DNA of 64,000 nucleotides from CAZUDO01 sp964618895. GTDB lineage: Bacteria; Desulfobacterota; Binatia; DP-6. A model generated the notes under the pieces. That model had not been told where the DNA came from, did no database searches, and saw only the letters and a program-made list of their open reading frames with translations. Below, in pieces: positions 50,470 to 57,845 of the stretch. The DNA lies in the NCBI GenBank assembly GCA_964618895.1, contig CAZUDO010000010.1, forward strand, positions 1 through 64,000, in the 5' to 3' direction. Position 1 is the stretch's first letter; each line of letters opens with the position of its first letter. Position numbers and translations under genes: made by a program.

Positions 50470-51287
50470 AGCGGCAGCGAGGTCCGGAACAGGATCAGGC
50501 GCCCGAGCAGCTCGCCGACCATCACCGCCAGGATGGCGATGTAGAAGAGGCCGGTCGCGGCCATGGTCTGCGGGATCTGCAGCGTGCGGTGGATCATGTA
50601 GCCAAGGGCAAGGGTCGCCCCCGGGCCGAGTACGAGCCGTAGGGCCAACAGTGAGGCGTGCTCGGTCCACAGGTTCGCCACCGCCGCCGCGGCAGGCCCG
50701 GGGGTTACCGCCATCAGGAGGGTGGTCAGGACGATGGTCCCCAGCTGCACGAGGACGACCGTCATGAAGTAGCGGAAGAGGCGCTGCAGCGGCACGATCG
50801 AGAGGCCGAGGTCGATCAGATACCAGTGACCGAGCAGCATCCCGGTGGCAACCGCCCCGAGGGTCAGGGCGCCGGTCAGGAAGGCGAGGGGATAGAGCAG
50901 CGTGATCGGTGACCAGAGGGACCCCAGGCGGTAGGCACTGGCGCTGGTTGCCAGCGCTACGACCCCGAGCAGCAGGGCTGCCGTGTAGGTACGCGCGCGG
51001 CGGAGCCCGCTGTCGCCCCACAGGGCGGCGAGGTAGAGGGCCGTGGCCAACACGAACCCCCCCCACAGTACGAGTTCGAGACCTTGGGCGACGGTCGGAC
51101 CGCCGCTTCGCAACACGAGCGTGATCTTCCCGATGAGGAAGAGCGCGCCGCAGCCCAAGAACACACCCGCGCTCGACTTGTAGAACCCCCGCTCAATCAC
51201 CGTGAACGGCGGGACCGCCAATCCCGCCATGCCACCGACGGCGAGCTGCCCGAACACGAGCAGGAAGCAGTTGCTGAAGTCCGTCAC
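50466..51287 (-). CDS. Polytopic membrane protein, unknown function
   Basis: 273 residues with about eight hydrophobic segments, including 'LFLIGKITLVL', 'LVLWGGFVLATALYLAAL', 'TYTAALLLGVVALATSASAY', 'VVLVQLGTIVLTTLLMAV' and 'GLFYIAILAVMVGELLGRLI'. 'GMLLGHWYLIDLGLSIVPLQ' and 'LGYMIHRTLQIPQTMAATGL' look like conserved functional segments. I do not recognise the family. It is preceded by the ompA gene on the same strand, with a terminator between them. Confidence 0.65.
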   Translation of the reverse strand: MTDFSNCFLLVFGQLAVGGMAGLAVPPFTVIERGFYKSSAGVFLGCGALFLIGKITLVLRSGGPTVAQGLELVLWGGFVLATALYLAALWGDSGLRRARTYTAALLLGVVALATSASAYRLGSLWSPITLLYPLAFLTGALTLGAVATGMLLGHWYLIDLGLSIVPLQRLFRYFMTVVLVQLGTIVLTTLLMAVTPGPAAAAVANLWTEHASLLALRLVLGPGATLALGYMIHRTLQIPQTMAATGLFYIAILAVMVGELLGRLILFRTSLPL

Positions 51288-51291
51288 GCGG

Positions 51292-51327
51292 CAAGAAGAA
51301 GGGCCGGGGCTACGTGTGCCCCGGCCC
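51292..51327 (-). terminator. Rho-independent terminator after ompA
   Basis: GGGCCGGGGC (51301-51310) and GCCCCGGCCC (51318-51327) form a perfect 10-bp stem with a 7-nt loop. Read on the minus strand it is followed by TTCTTCTT, giving a good intrinsic terminator 24 bases after the ompA stop. Confidence 0.85.
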
Positions 51328-51351
51328 CCAGGATGGAACCGTCGTTACTGG

Positions 51352-52011
51352 TCAGCGGGCGTAGATCTCGGCGCGGCGGTTCTTGGCCCGACCCGCGGCG
51401 GTGGCGTTGTCGGCCACCGGCTTTGCCTTGCCGTAGCCCTTGGTCATGAGACGGCTGCTGTCGATGCCTTGGCGGACGAGGTAGTTCGTCACCGCCTGGG
51501 CGCGCTGCTCGGACAGCTTCAGGTTGTAGGCGTCCGATCCGACGCTGTCGGTGTGGCCTTCGACGTCGACCTTGACCGATGGATGGTCCTTCAGGGTCTT
51601 CACGACACCGTTCAGGATCTCGGCGCCCGCGGGCTTCACGTTGGCCTTGTCGAAGTCGAAGTGGGCGGCCCCGAGCTCACCCAGCTTGGTGCCCGGGGGC
51701 GGGGCCAGCGGCGGGGGCGGCGGCGGAGGCACCGGCGGGGCCTTCATGGGGTCACAGATCGCGTGGCCGAGCAGCGCACCGAGGAGCGCACCCGCTACCA
51801 GACCGCCACCGATGGCGGCGCCGCGATTGGCGTTGTCCGGATCGTCGCTGCTATTGTTGACGGCGACACCGCCCGTGACGCCGCCAGCGGTCCCGCCGAT
51901 CAGGGCTCCGGCAACCGCACAGCTTCCCCACTCGCGCTCCCGCATGCTCGCACAACCCGTTACGGCGAACAGCGCCACAGTTCCCAACACCATCCTCTTC
52001 GAGACCCGCAT
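51352..52011 (-). CDS. OmpA-family outer membrane lipoprotein
   Basis: 219 residues. Lipoprotein signal 'VALFAVTGCASM' with the lipobox Cys at about residue 20. A Gly/Ala-rich segment follows ('GALIGGTAGGVTGGVAV', 'GGGLVAGALLGALLGH') of the glycine-zipper kind, then a Pro stretch and a C-terminal OmpA domain with peptidoglycan-binding 'VEGHTDSVGSDAYNLKLSEQ' and 'KNRRAEIYAR'. It probably links the outer membrane to peptidoglycan. Divergent from the DsbA-like gene, ended by the hairpin at 51292-51327. Confidence 0.92.
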   Translation of the reverse strand: MRVSKRMVLGTVALFAVTGCASMREREWGSCAVAGALIGGTAGGVTGGVAVNNSSDDPDNANRGAAIGGGLVAGALLGALLGHAICDPMKAPPVPPPPPPPLAPPPGTKLGELGAAHFDFDKANVKPAGAEILNGVVKTLKDHPSVKVDVEGHTDSVGSDAYNLKLSEQRAQAVTNYLVRQGIDSSRLMTKGYGKAKPVADNATAAGRAKNRRAEIYAR

Positions 52012-52098
52012 AGTGCCCTCCCTGGCCGACAGGCCGAGAATGTCCCGGCTCAGGGCGGGGTAGCCAAGAATGGCAGGGGAGTCAAGGAGCCCGCTGCC

Positions 52099-52127
52099 TT
52101 GACAGCCGCTCGCGGCCCCCGTTTAAT
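52099..52127 (+). promoter_or_regulatory. Sigma-70-type promoter of the DsbA-like gene
   Basis: TTGACA at 52099-52104, a 17-base spacer and TTTAAT at 52122-52127, about 20 bases before the start codon. A strong Shine-Dalgarno (GAGGAGG, 52136-52142) stands six bases before ATG 52148. Confidence 0.75.
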
Positions 52128-52147
52128 CGCCGGCCGAGGAGGTGCGC

Positions 52148-52873
52148 ATGCGGAAATTCCCGCGGAGCTTTGCCTTTCTCGGTCTCGCGACGCTCTCGGC
52201 GTGCGGTGCGAGCCCGAGCGATGTGGAAGAGATCAAGAAGGGCCAGAAGGACATCCTGGCCAAGCTCGAGAATCTCGACAAAGCCGTCCAGCAGATCAAG
52301 GCCGCGCCCGCCGCAGGGGCTCGCCCGGGCACCCCGGACCCGAACAAGGTCTACAACATCCCGATCGTCGCGGCGCAGGTGAAGGGGCCCAAGGACGCCA
52401 AGGTCTCGATCATCGAGTTCTCGGACTTCCAATGACCGTTCTGCGCTAGGTCGGCCAGTTTGGTCGACGAAGTGCTCAAGAAGTACCCCAAGGACGTCAA
52501 CTTCGCGTACAAGAACTTCCCGCTTCCGGCCACCATGCATCCTCAGGCCATGCCCGCCGCCAAGGCCTCGGTGGCCGCCGGTAAGCAGGGCAAGTTCTGG
52601 GAGATGCACGATATCATCTTCCTGAACCTCTCCACGCTCGGGAACGACAAGTACAAGGAATTCGCTGGCCAGATCGGCCTCGACGTGCCGCGCTTCGAGA
52701 AGGACATGAACTCGCCCGAGGTCCAGGCCATCGTCGACAAGGACGCGGCGGACGGGCGCGCGGCCGACGTGTCGGGCACGCCCACTTTCTTCATCGGGGG
52801 GAAGCGCGTACAGAACCGATCGGTAGAGGGTTTCTCGCAGATGATCGACGAGACTCTGAAGGCCAAGAGTTAG
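52148..52873 (+). CDS. DsbA-like thioredoxin-fold lipoprotein with in-frame UGA, probable selenoprotein
   Basis: 241 residues if TGA 52433-52435 is read as selenocysteine (U96). Lipoprotein signal 'FLGLATLSACGAS' (Cys19), a coiled-coil-like stretch ('EEIKKGQKDILAKLENLDKA'), then a DsbA/thioredoxin_4 domain. The active site is 'EFSDFQ-U-PFCARSAS', where relatives have Cys-Pro-Phe-Cys, so U96 replaces the nucleophilic Cys and Cys99 is kept. Downstream 'FAYKNFPLP', 'KASVAAGKQGKFWEMHD' and the cis-Pro loop 'VSGTPTFFIGGKRV' are intact through to the normal C-terminus, which argues against a decayed gene. UGA is followed by C and by a SECIS-like hairpin. It would act as a periplasmic or membrane-anchored thiol oxidoreductase. 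Conventional annotation would split it into two pieces. Confidence 0.87.
52433..52468 (+). promoter_or_regulatory. UGA codon plus bacterial SECIS-like hairpin
   Basis: Immediately 3' of UGA 52433-52435, GTCGGCC (52450-52456) pairs with GGTCGAC (52462-52468) through seven pairs (one G-U) around the loop AGTTT (52457-52461). The loop has G in its second position, 22 bases after the UGA. This matches the published rules for bacterial SECIS elements: small apical loop, G in the first two loop bases, loop 16-37 nt from UGA. The codons here (GCT AGG, AGT TTG) are unlike the rest of this G/C-ending gene, as expected if RNA structure constrains them. Confidence 0.7.
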
Positions 52874-52884
52874 CGATCGCCGAC

Positions 52885-52924
52885 GAGGGGGCGTTGCCTG
52901 CCATGCGACGCCCCCTCTTGTTTC
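52885..52924 (+). terminator. Rho-independent terminator after the DsbA-like gene
   Basis: GAGGGGGCGT (52885-52894) and ACGCCCCCTC (52908-52917) form a perfect 10-bp stem with a 13-nt loop, followed by TTGTTTCT. It begins 11 bases after the stop codon. The right arm overlaps the start of the M48 protease remnant. Confidence 0.8.
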
Positions 52925-53255
52925 TCGTCCTGTATGCCCTGGTCGCATGCGCCCGGGTCCCGTTCACGAACCGGGCGCAGCTCCTGCTGTTGAATCCGAA
53001 GCCGATCACATCGGGCTCATTCTAATGGCGCGCGCAGGCTACGACCCGCGTGCAGCGATCACGTTCTGGCAGCGCATGGAACGTAGTGGCGGCGGGTCGC
53101 TCGAGTTTCTCTCGACGCATCCGAGTCACGGCACGCGCGAACAGCAGATTCGTGAATGGTTGCCGGAGGTTCTGCCGGTGTATGAGGCGGCGCCGCACGC
53201 GCTGGACGTGCCGCTCGCGGGGCGATCGTCGCCGCGCGAGCGTGCGCGCGCGTGA
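52903..53255 (+). pseudogene. M48-family metallopeptidase remnant with internal deletion
   Basis: The N-terminal lipoprotein signal ('LFLVLYALVACARVPFTNRA') reads in one frame from ATG 52903. From about position 52995 another frame gives the typical C-terminus of periplasmic M48 proteases: 'ESEADHIGLILMARAGYDPR', 'FWQRMERSGGG', 'FLSTHPSHGTREQQIREW'. The segment with the His-Glu-x-x-His zinc site, roughly 150 residues in relatives, is missing, and the join changes frame. Only the third zinc ligand (Glu of 'EADHIG') remains. The gene cannot encode an active protease. Confidence 0.75.
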
Positions 53256-53587
53256 GTCATCACGAACACACGTCCGCGTTCTGTTCGTCGGCGCGCGGAG
53301 TTAGCGACGCGCGATGTTTCCACTTGCATTCGGCGCAGCACCGGAGTACATGACTCCCTTCCCAGCGACATATTACTTTCTTAGCTATGCGGACGGTGGA
53401 AGGGTTGGTCGCGGTCGACTTCCCGTGAGCGGGGGGGTGAGGCGGGGTGGTGTAGCGGGGCAGTGGCCGCAGCTGTGTGACCAGCGGTATGGAGAGGACT
53501 TGCACGAGTTCTCCCCATCTGTGGACAGGGTCACGCGGTGGGATCTTCGAGAGCCCGACGGTGGTCGGGGCGAAGAGGGGACGGTGG
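53256..53587. other. dnaA upstream region
   Basis: About 330 bases without a recognisable gene. It contains an A+T-richer patch (about 53365-53392) and one DnaA-box-like site, TGTGGACAG at 53520-53528 (reverse complement CTGTCCACA, seven of nine bases of the TTATCCACA consensus). That could allow DnaA autoregulation. I do not see the cluster of boxes and AT-rich repeats that would mark an origin. Confidence 0.5.
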
Positions 53588-54895
53588 ATGCTCGACACCA
53601 TCTGGCTCGAGGCGCGGCGATGGCTCCGCAGCGAGTTGGCGGAAAAAGACTACGACACGTGGATCACTCCGCTGCGGGCGACAGATTGGGCCGCCGGGGT
53701 GCTGACCCTCGAAGCGCCCAGCGGGTTCCTTCGTGACTGGCTGAGACGACACTTTCTCGGGGCGCTCGAGCAGGCCGTCGCGCACGCCAGCCGGGCCCCC
53801 GCAACGGTCGTCCTGCGCGTGAACCGCCGGCTCGACGTGCCGGTGGCCATGCCGCATGTGGTGGCGGTGGAGGCCCGAGCCCCGGAGCCGCCCGGTCGCT
53901 TCACGTTCGACAGTTTTGTCGTCGGTGCCAGTAACCAGGTGGCGTTTGCGGCCGCGCAGGCGGTGGTGCACCAGCCGGGCATCCGCTTCAACCCCCTGTT
54001 CTTCTATGGTGGGGTCGGGCTCGGCAAGACCCATCTCCTGTGTGCCATCACCACCGGGCTCGCGGCGCAGCCCCGCCACGGCCGCGTGCTCCGCATCTCG
54101 GCCGAAGCTTTCGTCAACGAGATGATCGCGGCCATCAAGACACAGCGCATGGAGCGCTTCCGGCAGCGTTTCCGCGGCATTGCGACCTTGGTGATCGACG
54201 ACATCCAGTTCCTTGCCGGGAAGAAGCGCTCGCAGGAAGAGTTCTGCCACACCTTCAACGCCCTGCATGACGGCCGCAAGCAGATCGTCATCGCCTCCGA
54301 CCGTGCGCCACAACAGATGCCGGGCGTCGAAGAAGCCCTGCGCAACCGATTCGCCTCCGGCTTGCTGGCACACGTCGCGCCGCCCGATCCGGCGTTGCGC
54401 CTGGCACTGGTGCGGCGGAAGGCGGCGACGCTTGGGCTCACCCTCGATCCGGACCTGGAAGGCTTCCTGGCCGACGGCTGGTGCAGCAACGTGCGCGTCC
54501 TCGAGGGGGCGCTCACCAAGATCGAAGCGGTCGGGAGCTTGGGAGGAGGGAGCGTCGATCTCGCGCGCGCCGAGCAGCTCCTCGGCACGGCGGCCAGTGC
54601 GTCTGCCAGCGATGTCTCCCTCGATCGCATCATCGACGAGACCTGCGACGAGTGTGGTGTCAGCCGTGAGGAGCTGACCTCCACCCAGCGGACGGCTCGG
54701 GTCGCGCGCGCACGACACCTGGCGATGTATCTCTGCCATGAGGAAACGGACAGTCCGCTGAGCGCCATCGGGGCCAAGCTCCTCCGGGACCACTCCACTG
54801 TGATCCACGGGCTCAAGAAGACCACGGAACGCCTTCGCGAGAGCGCCGAGTTCCGGCGTCTGCTGGCGAAGCTGAAGGCACGCCTGCGGAATTGA
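53588..54895 (+). CDS. dnaA: Chromosomal replication initiator protein DnaA
   Basis: 435 residues from ATG 53588. Domain I starts 'IWLEARRWLRSELAEKDYDT'. The AAA+ domain begins 'FTFDSFVVGASNQVAFAAAQ', with Walker A 'YGGVGLGKTHLLCAI', Walker B 'LVIDDIQFLAGKKRSQEEF' and sensor region 'PPQ' replaced by 'APQQMPGVEEALRNRF'. DNA-binding domain IV has 'RHLAMYLCHEETDSPLSAIG' and signature 'RDHSTVIHGLKKTTERL'. dnaN and recF do not follow; the next gene is convergent after 3 bases. Confidence 0.95.
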   Translation: MLDTIWLEARRWLRSELAEKDYDTWITPLRATDWAAGVLTLEAPSGFLRDWLRRHFLGALEQAVAHASRAPATVVLRVNRRLDVPVAMPHVVAVEARAPEPPGRFTFDSFVVGASNQVAFAAAQAVVHQPGIRFNPLFFYGGVGLGKTHLLCAITTGLAAQPRHGRVLRISAEAFVNEMIAAIKTQRMERFRQRFRGIATLVIDDIQFLAGKKRSQEEFCHTFNALHDGRKQIVIASDRAPQQMPGVEEALRNRFASGLLAHVAPPDPALRLALVRRKAATLGLTLDPDLEGFLADGWCSNVRVLEGALTKIEAVGSLGGGSVDLARAEQLLGTAASASASDVSLDRIIDETCDECGVSREELTSTQRTARVARARHLAMYLCHEETDSPLSAIGAKLLRDHSTVIHGLKKTTERLRESAEFRRLLAKLKARLRN

Positions 54896-54898
54896 CAC

Positions 54899-55660
54899 CT
54901 ACCGGACGGCGACGCCGGCGGCCAGCAGATTGGTGACCAGGGCGTTACGGTAGGCAAGGTAGTCTATCGGCACGTCGTCCCCGCCGTCAGGGTCCAGAGC
55001 GGTCGCGACGCGGACGGTCGCGGGCACGCGCAGCCGCGCCACGTAGACGAGGTGCGCACCCGTGGGCTCGAGCTGGTATCCGGGAGGAAGCGTGTCGGCG
55101 GACAGCTCGAGGGCGAGGGGCTGGTCGGGGTCGGTCTCTTCCCAGAGCATGATGGCGGGCAGCAGGGGATCCACGCCTGGCGTCAGGTCATCGCCCTCGG
55201 CCAGGATGCCCTGTGTCGCGAGGTCTGCGATCACGCCGGCGAGGTCAGCAGGCGGACGGATCCGGCCACGGTGCCGCCACGCCACTGGATAGAAGAGTGT
55301 GCGCGGACGGGCGGCAGGCGCGAGGCCAGCGAAGATCGACGGCAGCGTACGAGCCAGGGCGTCCTGATCGCCTGCGGTATGGGCTGCGACGGCTGCGTGG
55401 TAGATGGACCCGTCCCGCACCTGCACCAGGAAGGCCTGCAGCTCTGCCCCCAGCGCGCGCGCTCGTGCGAGGTGTTCCGCGACCGCGGTCGCGTTCAGCG
55501 CCCCCCGTCGATGGAGCCGACGGACCGAGTCCCCGAGGGCCAGGGCTCGCCGGAGGACGGCCGCGGCGGTGTCGCCGGCGCGATACTTCTGGGCACGCAC
55601 GAGTAGCGCGCCTACGTCGGCGATGGCGGCCTCGAGGTCGGTGACGAGGCGCTGGTCCAC
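54899..55660 (-). CDS. Hypothetical protein, mostly helical N-terminal half
   Basis: 253 residues, no family recognised. The N-terminal ~110 residues are Ala/Leu/Arg-rich helices ('LEAAIADVGALLVRAQKYRA', 'AVAEHLARARALGAELQAFL'). The C-terminal part looks beta-rich ('GYQLEPTGAHLVYVARLRVP') and contains Asp/Pro-rich turns. No signal peptide or TM. Convergent with dnaA and divergent from the ferritin-like gene. Long and uninterrupted with codon use like its neighbours, so probably real. Confidence 0.6.
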   Translation of the reverse strand: MDQRLVTDLEAAIADVGALLVRAQKYRAGDTAAAVLRRALALGDSVRRLHRRGALNATAVAEHLARARALGAELQAFLVQVRDGSIYHAAVAAHTAGDQDALARTLPSIFAGLAPAARPRTLFYPVAWRHRGRIRPPADLAGVIADLATQGILAEGDDLTPGVDPLLPAIMLWEETDPDQPLALELSADTLPPGYQLEPTGAHLVYVARLRVPATVRVATALDPDGGDDVPIDYLAYRNALVTNLLAAGVAVR

Positions 55661-55704
55661 GGCGCTTTTTACATCGGGGCGAGGGCTTTGCTAAGGGTGC
55701 AGGC

Positions 55705-56283
55705 ATGCCGATTCGACCGCGTGCGAGGCGAGCGACGGTGCGCGAGATTCTCGACACCGCCATTGATCTCGAGAAGCGAACGATGAGCCTCTACGTCGGC
55801 TTCGTGCGTATGTTCTCGCGCCCGCAGGAGGTCCGCAACTTCTGGTTCACGATGGCCCGGCACGAGGCGGCGCACTGTGGGGCGCTCGCGCTCGTGGAGA
55901 GCATCGTGGAGTCGGACCCGCGCGCCGCCAAGACACGCGTATGGTTCGAGCCGACTACCGTCACCCGGCTGCGGGCGCTCCTGAGCTCGTACGTCCGGGA
56001 GGCCGGCGGGAAAATCACGCTCGAGCGCGCGTTCGAGATGGCGATCGACATCGAGGCCTCCGAGCTGGAAGACTTGGTGGTCGACCTGATGAAGGTGGTG
56101 AAAAGCCCGGAGTGGCGCGAACGGGCCATCCAGCTGCTCATCCACGACCTGGGAGATCTCTCCTACATGATCGAGCGGTACACCAAGAACGAGGGGCTGC
56201 TGGCGCGCGCCGACGCGCTCGTCGAACGGCGCGTGGGCGGGCTCACGCGCCGCCGGCCGGTGCGCCAGGCGGCCCGACGCTGA
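55705..56283 (+). CDS. Ferritin-like / rubrerythrin-related protein
   Basis: 192 residues. Four-helix bundle pattern with metal-ligand candidates: Glu in 'DTAIDLEKRTMSLYVGF', Glu and His in 'MARHEAAHCGALAL', Glu in 'MAIDIEASELEDLVVDLM' and a C-terminal helix 'LLIHDLGDLSYMIERYTKN'. The spacing suits a di-iron ferritin-like domain without the rubredoxin tail of rubrerythrin. A peroxide-detoxifying or iron-handling role is plausible. It starts a four-gene plus-strand group. Confidence 0.7.
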   Translation: MPIRPRARRATVREILDTAIDLEKRTMSLYVGFVRMFSRPQEVRNFWFTMARHEAAHCGALALVESIVESDPRAAKTRVWFEPTTVTRLRALLSSYVREAGGKITLERAFEMAIDIEASELEDLVVDLMKVVKSPEWRERAIQLLIHDLGDLSYMIERYTKNEGLLARADALVERRVGGLTRRRPVRQAARR

Positions 56284-56285
56284 GT

Positions 56286-56654
56286 ATGGCTCGGCCCCGA
56301 GCGGTTCGACCGTCCATGCTCACCGTCCCGCACTACCTCGCCGCGGTGCGCAGTATCCACGGTATTGGCAGCGGCGACATGGCACGCGCGCTGCAGGTGA
56401 GCCCGTCGGTGATGCGCCGCTGGCTCGCGGGGACGCTCGTGCCGACGTGGCGGCGTGTGCAAAAGATGACCGCGCTGTGGGGCGGCGATGCGCAACTGCT
56501 CGCCCTGGGGGCGGCGCTGCAGCGCTACTGTCGGACCACCGGGGTGTCGCTCGAGGATGCCGTGCGCATGGTGCGCTCGGGACGCCGGACCGGGCCGGTG
56601 AAACGTCCGGCGTCCCGGCGGCGCGATCGTCGACAGCTGGCGCTGCCGATGTAG
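56286..56654 (+). CDS. Small helix-turn-helix protein
   Basis: 122 residues from ATG 56286, two bases after the ferritin-like gene. 'IGSGDMARALQVSPSVMRRW' with 'LAGTLVPTWRRVQKMTAL' is a plausible XRE-like helix-turn-helix with a following helix. The C-terminus is very basic ('KRPASRRRDRRQL'), which fits DNA binding. It may regulate its own operon. No effector domain. Confidence 0.6.
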   Translation: MARPRAVRPSMLTVPHYLAAVRSIHGIGSGDMARALQVSPSVMRRWLAGTLVPTWRRVQKMTALWGGDAQLLALGAALQRYCRTTGVSLEDAVRMVRSGRRTGPVKRPASRRRDRRQLALPM

Positions 56655-56675
56655 ACCGGTTATCGTTCGCACCGC

Positions 56676-57140
56676 ATGACGGATGAGCCTCGCGGCCTGG
56701 CCACCACCTGTATGGTCGAATCTGCCGAAGGGCCGGTGGCGATGGAAGAGACCCCGGGGAAGGGGTTCGCGGTGCTCACCCGGTTGCCGTCGGGCGGGCT
56801 CGGGTTCCGGCAGCTTCTCAAGGTGACGCGGATCGGCCCGGTGCCACTCGTGCGCGTCGTGCTCGATTCCGGGCACGTGGTCGTCGCCGCCGCAGGACAT
56901 CCGTTCTACCGTCTCGGGATGGATCCCGTTCCGGCGCGACAGCTCGCCACCGGCGACCTGCTCGAGACCGCCTTTCACTATCCGGAAGGCTACGCGCCGC
57001 CCGCCGCCATCGCGCCGGTGTCGGCGCCAGCGGTCGCCGTGCGGGCGGTCGAGCCCGCGGGCGAGGGCGAGGTCCTGAGCGGCACCGTGCGCGATACCCA
57101 CATGCTCTTCGTGACCGCCGGTGTCCTCTGCGGCGAGTGA
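56676..57140 (+). CDS. Stand-alone Hint-like (hedgehog/intein fold) protein
   Basis: 154 residues. After a short start, Cys12 ('LATTCMVESAEGPVAME') occupies the position of the intein/Hint nucleophile. 'VLDSGHVVVAAAGHPFYRLG' supplies the block-B-like His75. 'VPARQLATGDLLETAF' is the usual Hint 'Leu-x-x-Gly-Asp' turn, and 'VRDTHMLFVTAGVLCGE' is the last strand pair. The terminal His-Asn of splicing inteins is absent, so C-terminal cleavage chemistry is not expected. The family assignment rests on pattern only. It lies 21 bases after the HTH gene and overlaps the uracil-DNA glycosylase gene by 20 bases. Confidence 0.6.
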   Translation: MTDEPRGLATTCMVESAEGPVAMEETPGKGFAVLTRLPSGGLGFRQLLKVTRIGPVPLVRVVLDSGHVVVAAAGHPFYRLGMDPVPARQLATGDLLETAFHYPEGYAPPAAIAPVSAPAVAVRAVEPAGEGEVLSGTVRDTHMLFVTAGVLCGE

Positions 57141-57822
57141 GTGGCTGGTGCGGGTCGAGCGGCGAGTCGTCGCTTGCCGGCAATGCCCGCGCCTGAATGC
57201 CCATTGCGAGCGGGTCGCGCGGGAGAAGGTGGCGCGCTTCCGGCACTGGCGCTACTGGGGGCGGCCGGTGCCGGGGTTCGGGGATCCCGAGCCGCGCCTG
57301 CTCGTGGTAGGGCTGGCCCCCGCGGCCCACGGCGGCAACCGGACCGGCCGCATCTTCACCGGCGACGAGAGCGGCAACTGGCTGTATGCCGCCCTGCATC
57401 GGGCACGGTTTGCGAATCAACCCACGTCCACCGACCGGCACGATGGCCTCCGCCTGCGGTACGCGTTCGTGACCGCCGTTGCTCGCTGCGCCCCGCCCGC
57501 CAACCGCCTCACGCCGGCGGAGGTGGCGGCGTGTCGTATGCATCTGCTCGCCGAGTTGGCGTTGTTCAGGCGCCTGCGGGTCGTAGTCGTGCTCGGCAAG
57601 GTGGCGCACGATGGGTTTCTGGCCGCAGAGCGGGCGCGCGGAGCGATCGTGCCGCGCCCCATGCCGCGCTTCGGGCATGGGGCCGAGCATCAGCTCCCGT
57701 CGGGGCTCGTCCTGCTGTGTTCGTACCACCCGAGCCAGCAGAACACCTTCACGGGCAAGCTGACGCGCCCGATGCTCGACGGCGTGTTCGGCCGTGCCCG
57801 GGCACTCATCGACGCGGCGTGA
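57121..57822 (+). CDS. Family 5 uracil-DNA glycosylase (UdgB-like)
   Basis: 233 residues from GTG 57121. Motif 1 'VVGLAPAAHGGNRTGRIF' followed by 'TGDESGNWLY' is specific to family 5 UDGs, which use 'GLAPAxHG' and lack the catalytic polar residue of other families. Motif 2 is 'CSYHPSQQNTFTGKLT'. Cysteines in 'CRQCPRLNAHC' and 'TAVARCAPPANR' should bind a [4Fe-4S] cluster. It removes uracil and other deaminated bases from DNA. Last gene of the four-gene group. Confidence 0.92.
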   Translation: MSSAASEWLVRVERRVVACRQCPRLNAHCERVAREKVARFRHWRYWGRPVPGFGDPEPRLLVVGLAPAAHGGNRTGRIFTGDESGNWLYAALHRARFANQPTSTDRHDGLRLRYAFVTAVARCAPPANRLTPAEVAACRMHLLAELALFRRLRVVVVLGKVAHDGFLAAERARGAIVPRPMPRFGHGAEHQLPSGLVLLCSYHPSQQNTFTGKLTRPMLDGVFGRARALIDAA

Positions 57823-57845
57823 TCCCCACCTACGCCTCGCACGCC

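Noticed and set aside
52433..52435. TGA in the DsbA-like gene as an ordinary nonsense mutation
   Set aside because: It replaces exactly the catalytic Cys, everything downstream is intact, and a SECIS-like hairpin follows; recoding is the better explanation, though not proven.
53256..53587. Replication origin next to dnaA
   Set aside because: Only one imperfect DnaA box and one mildly AT-rich patch are seen; no box cluster, no DUE repeats, and dnaN is not adjacent.
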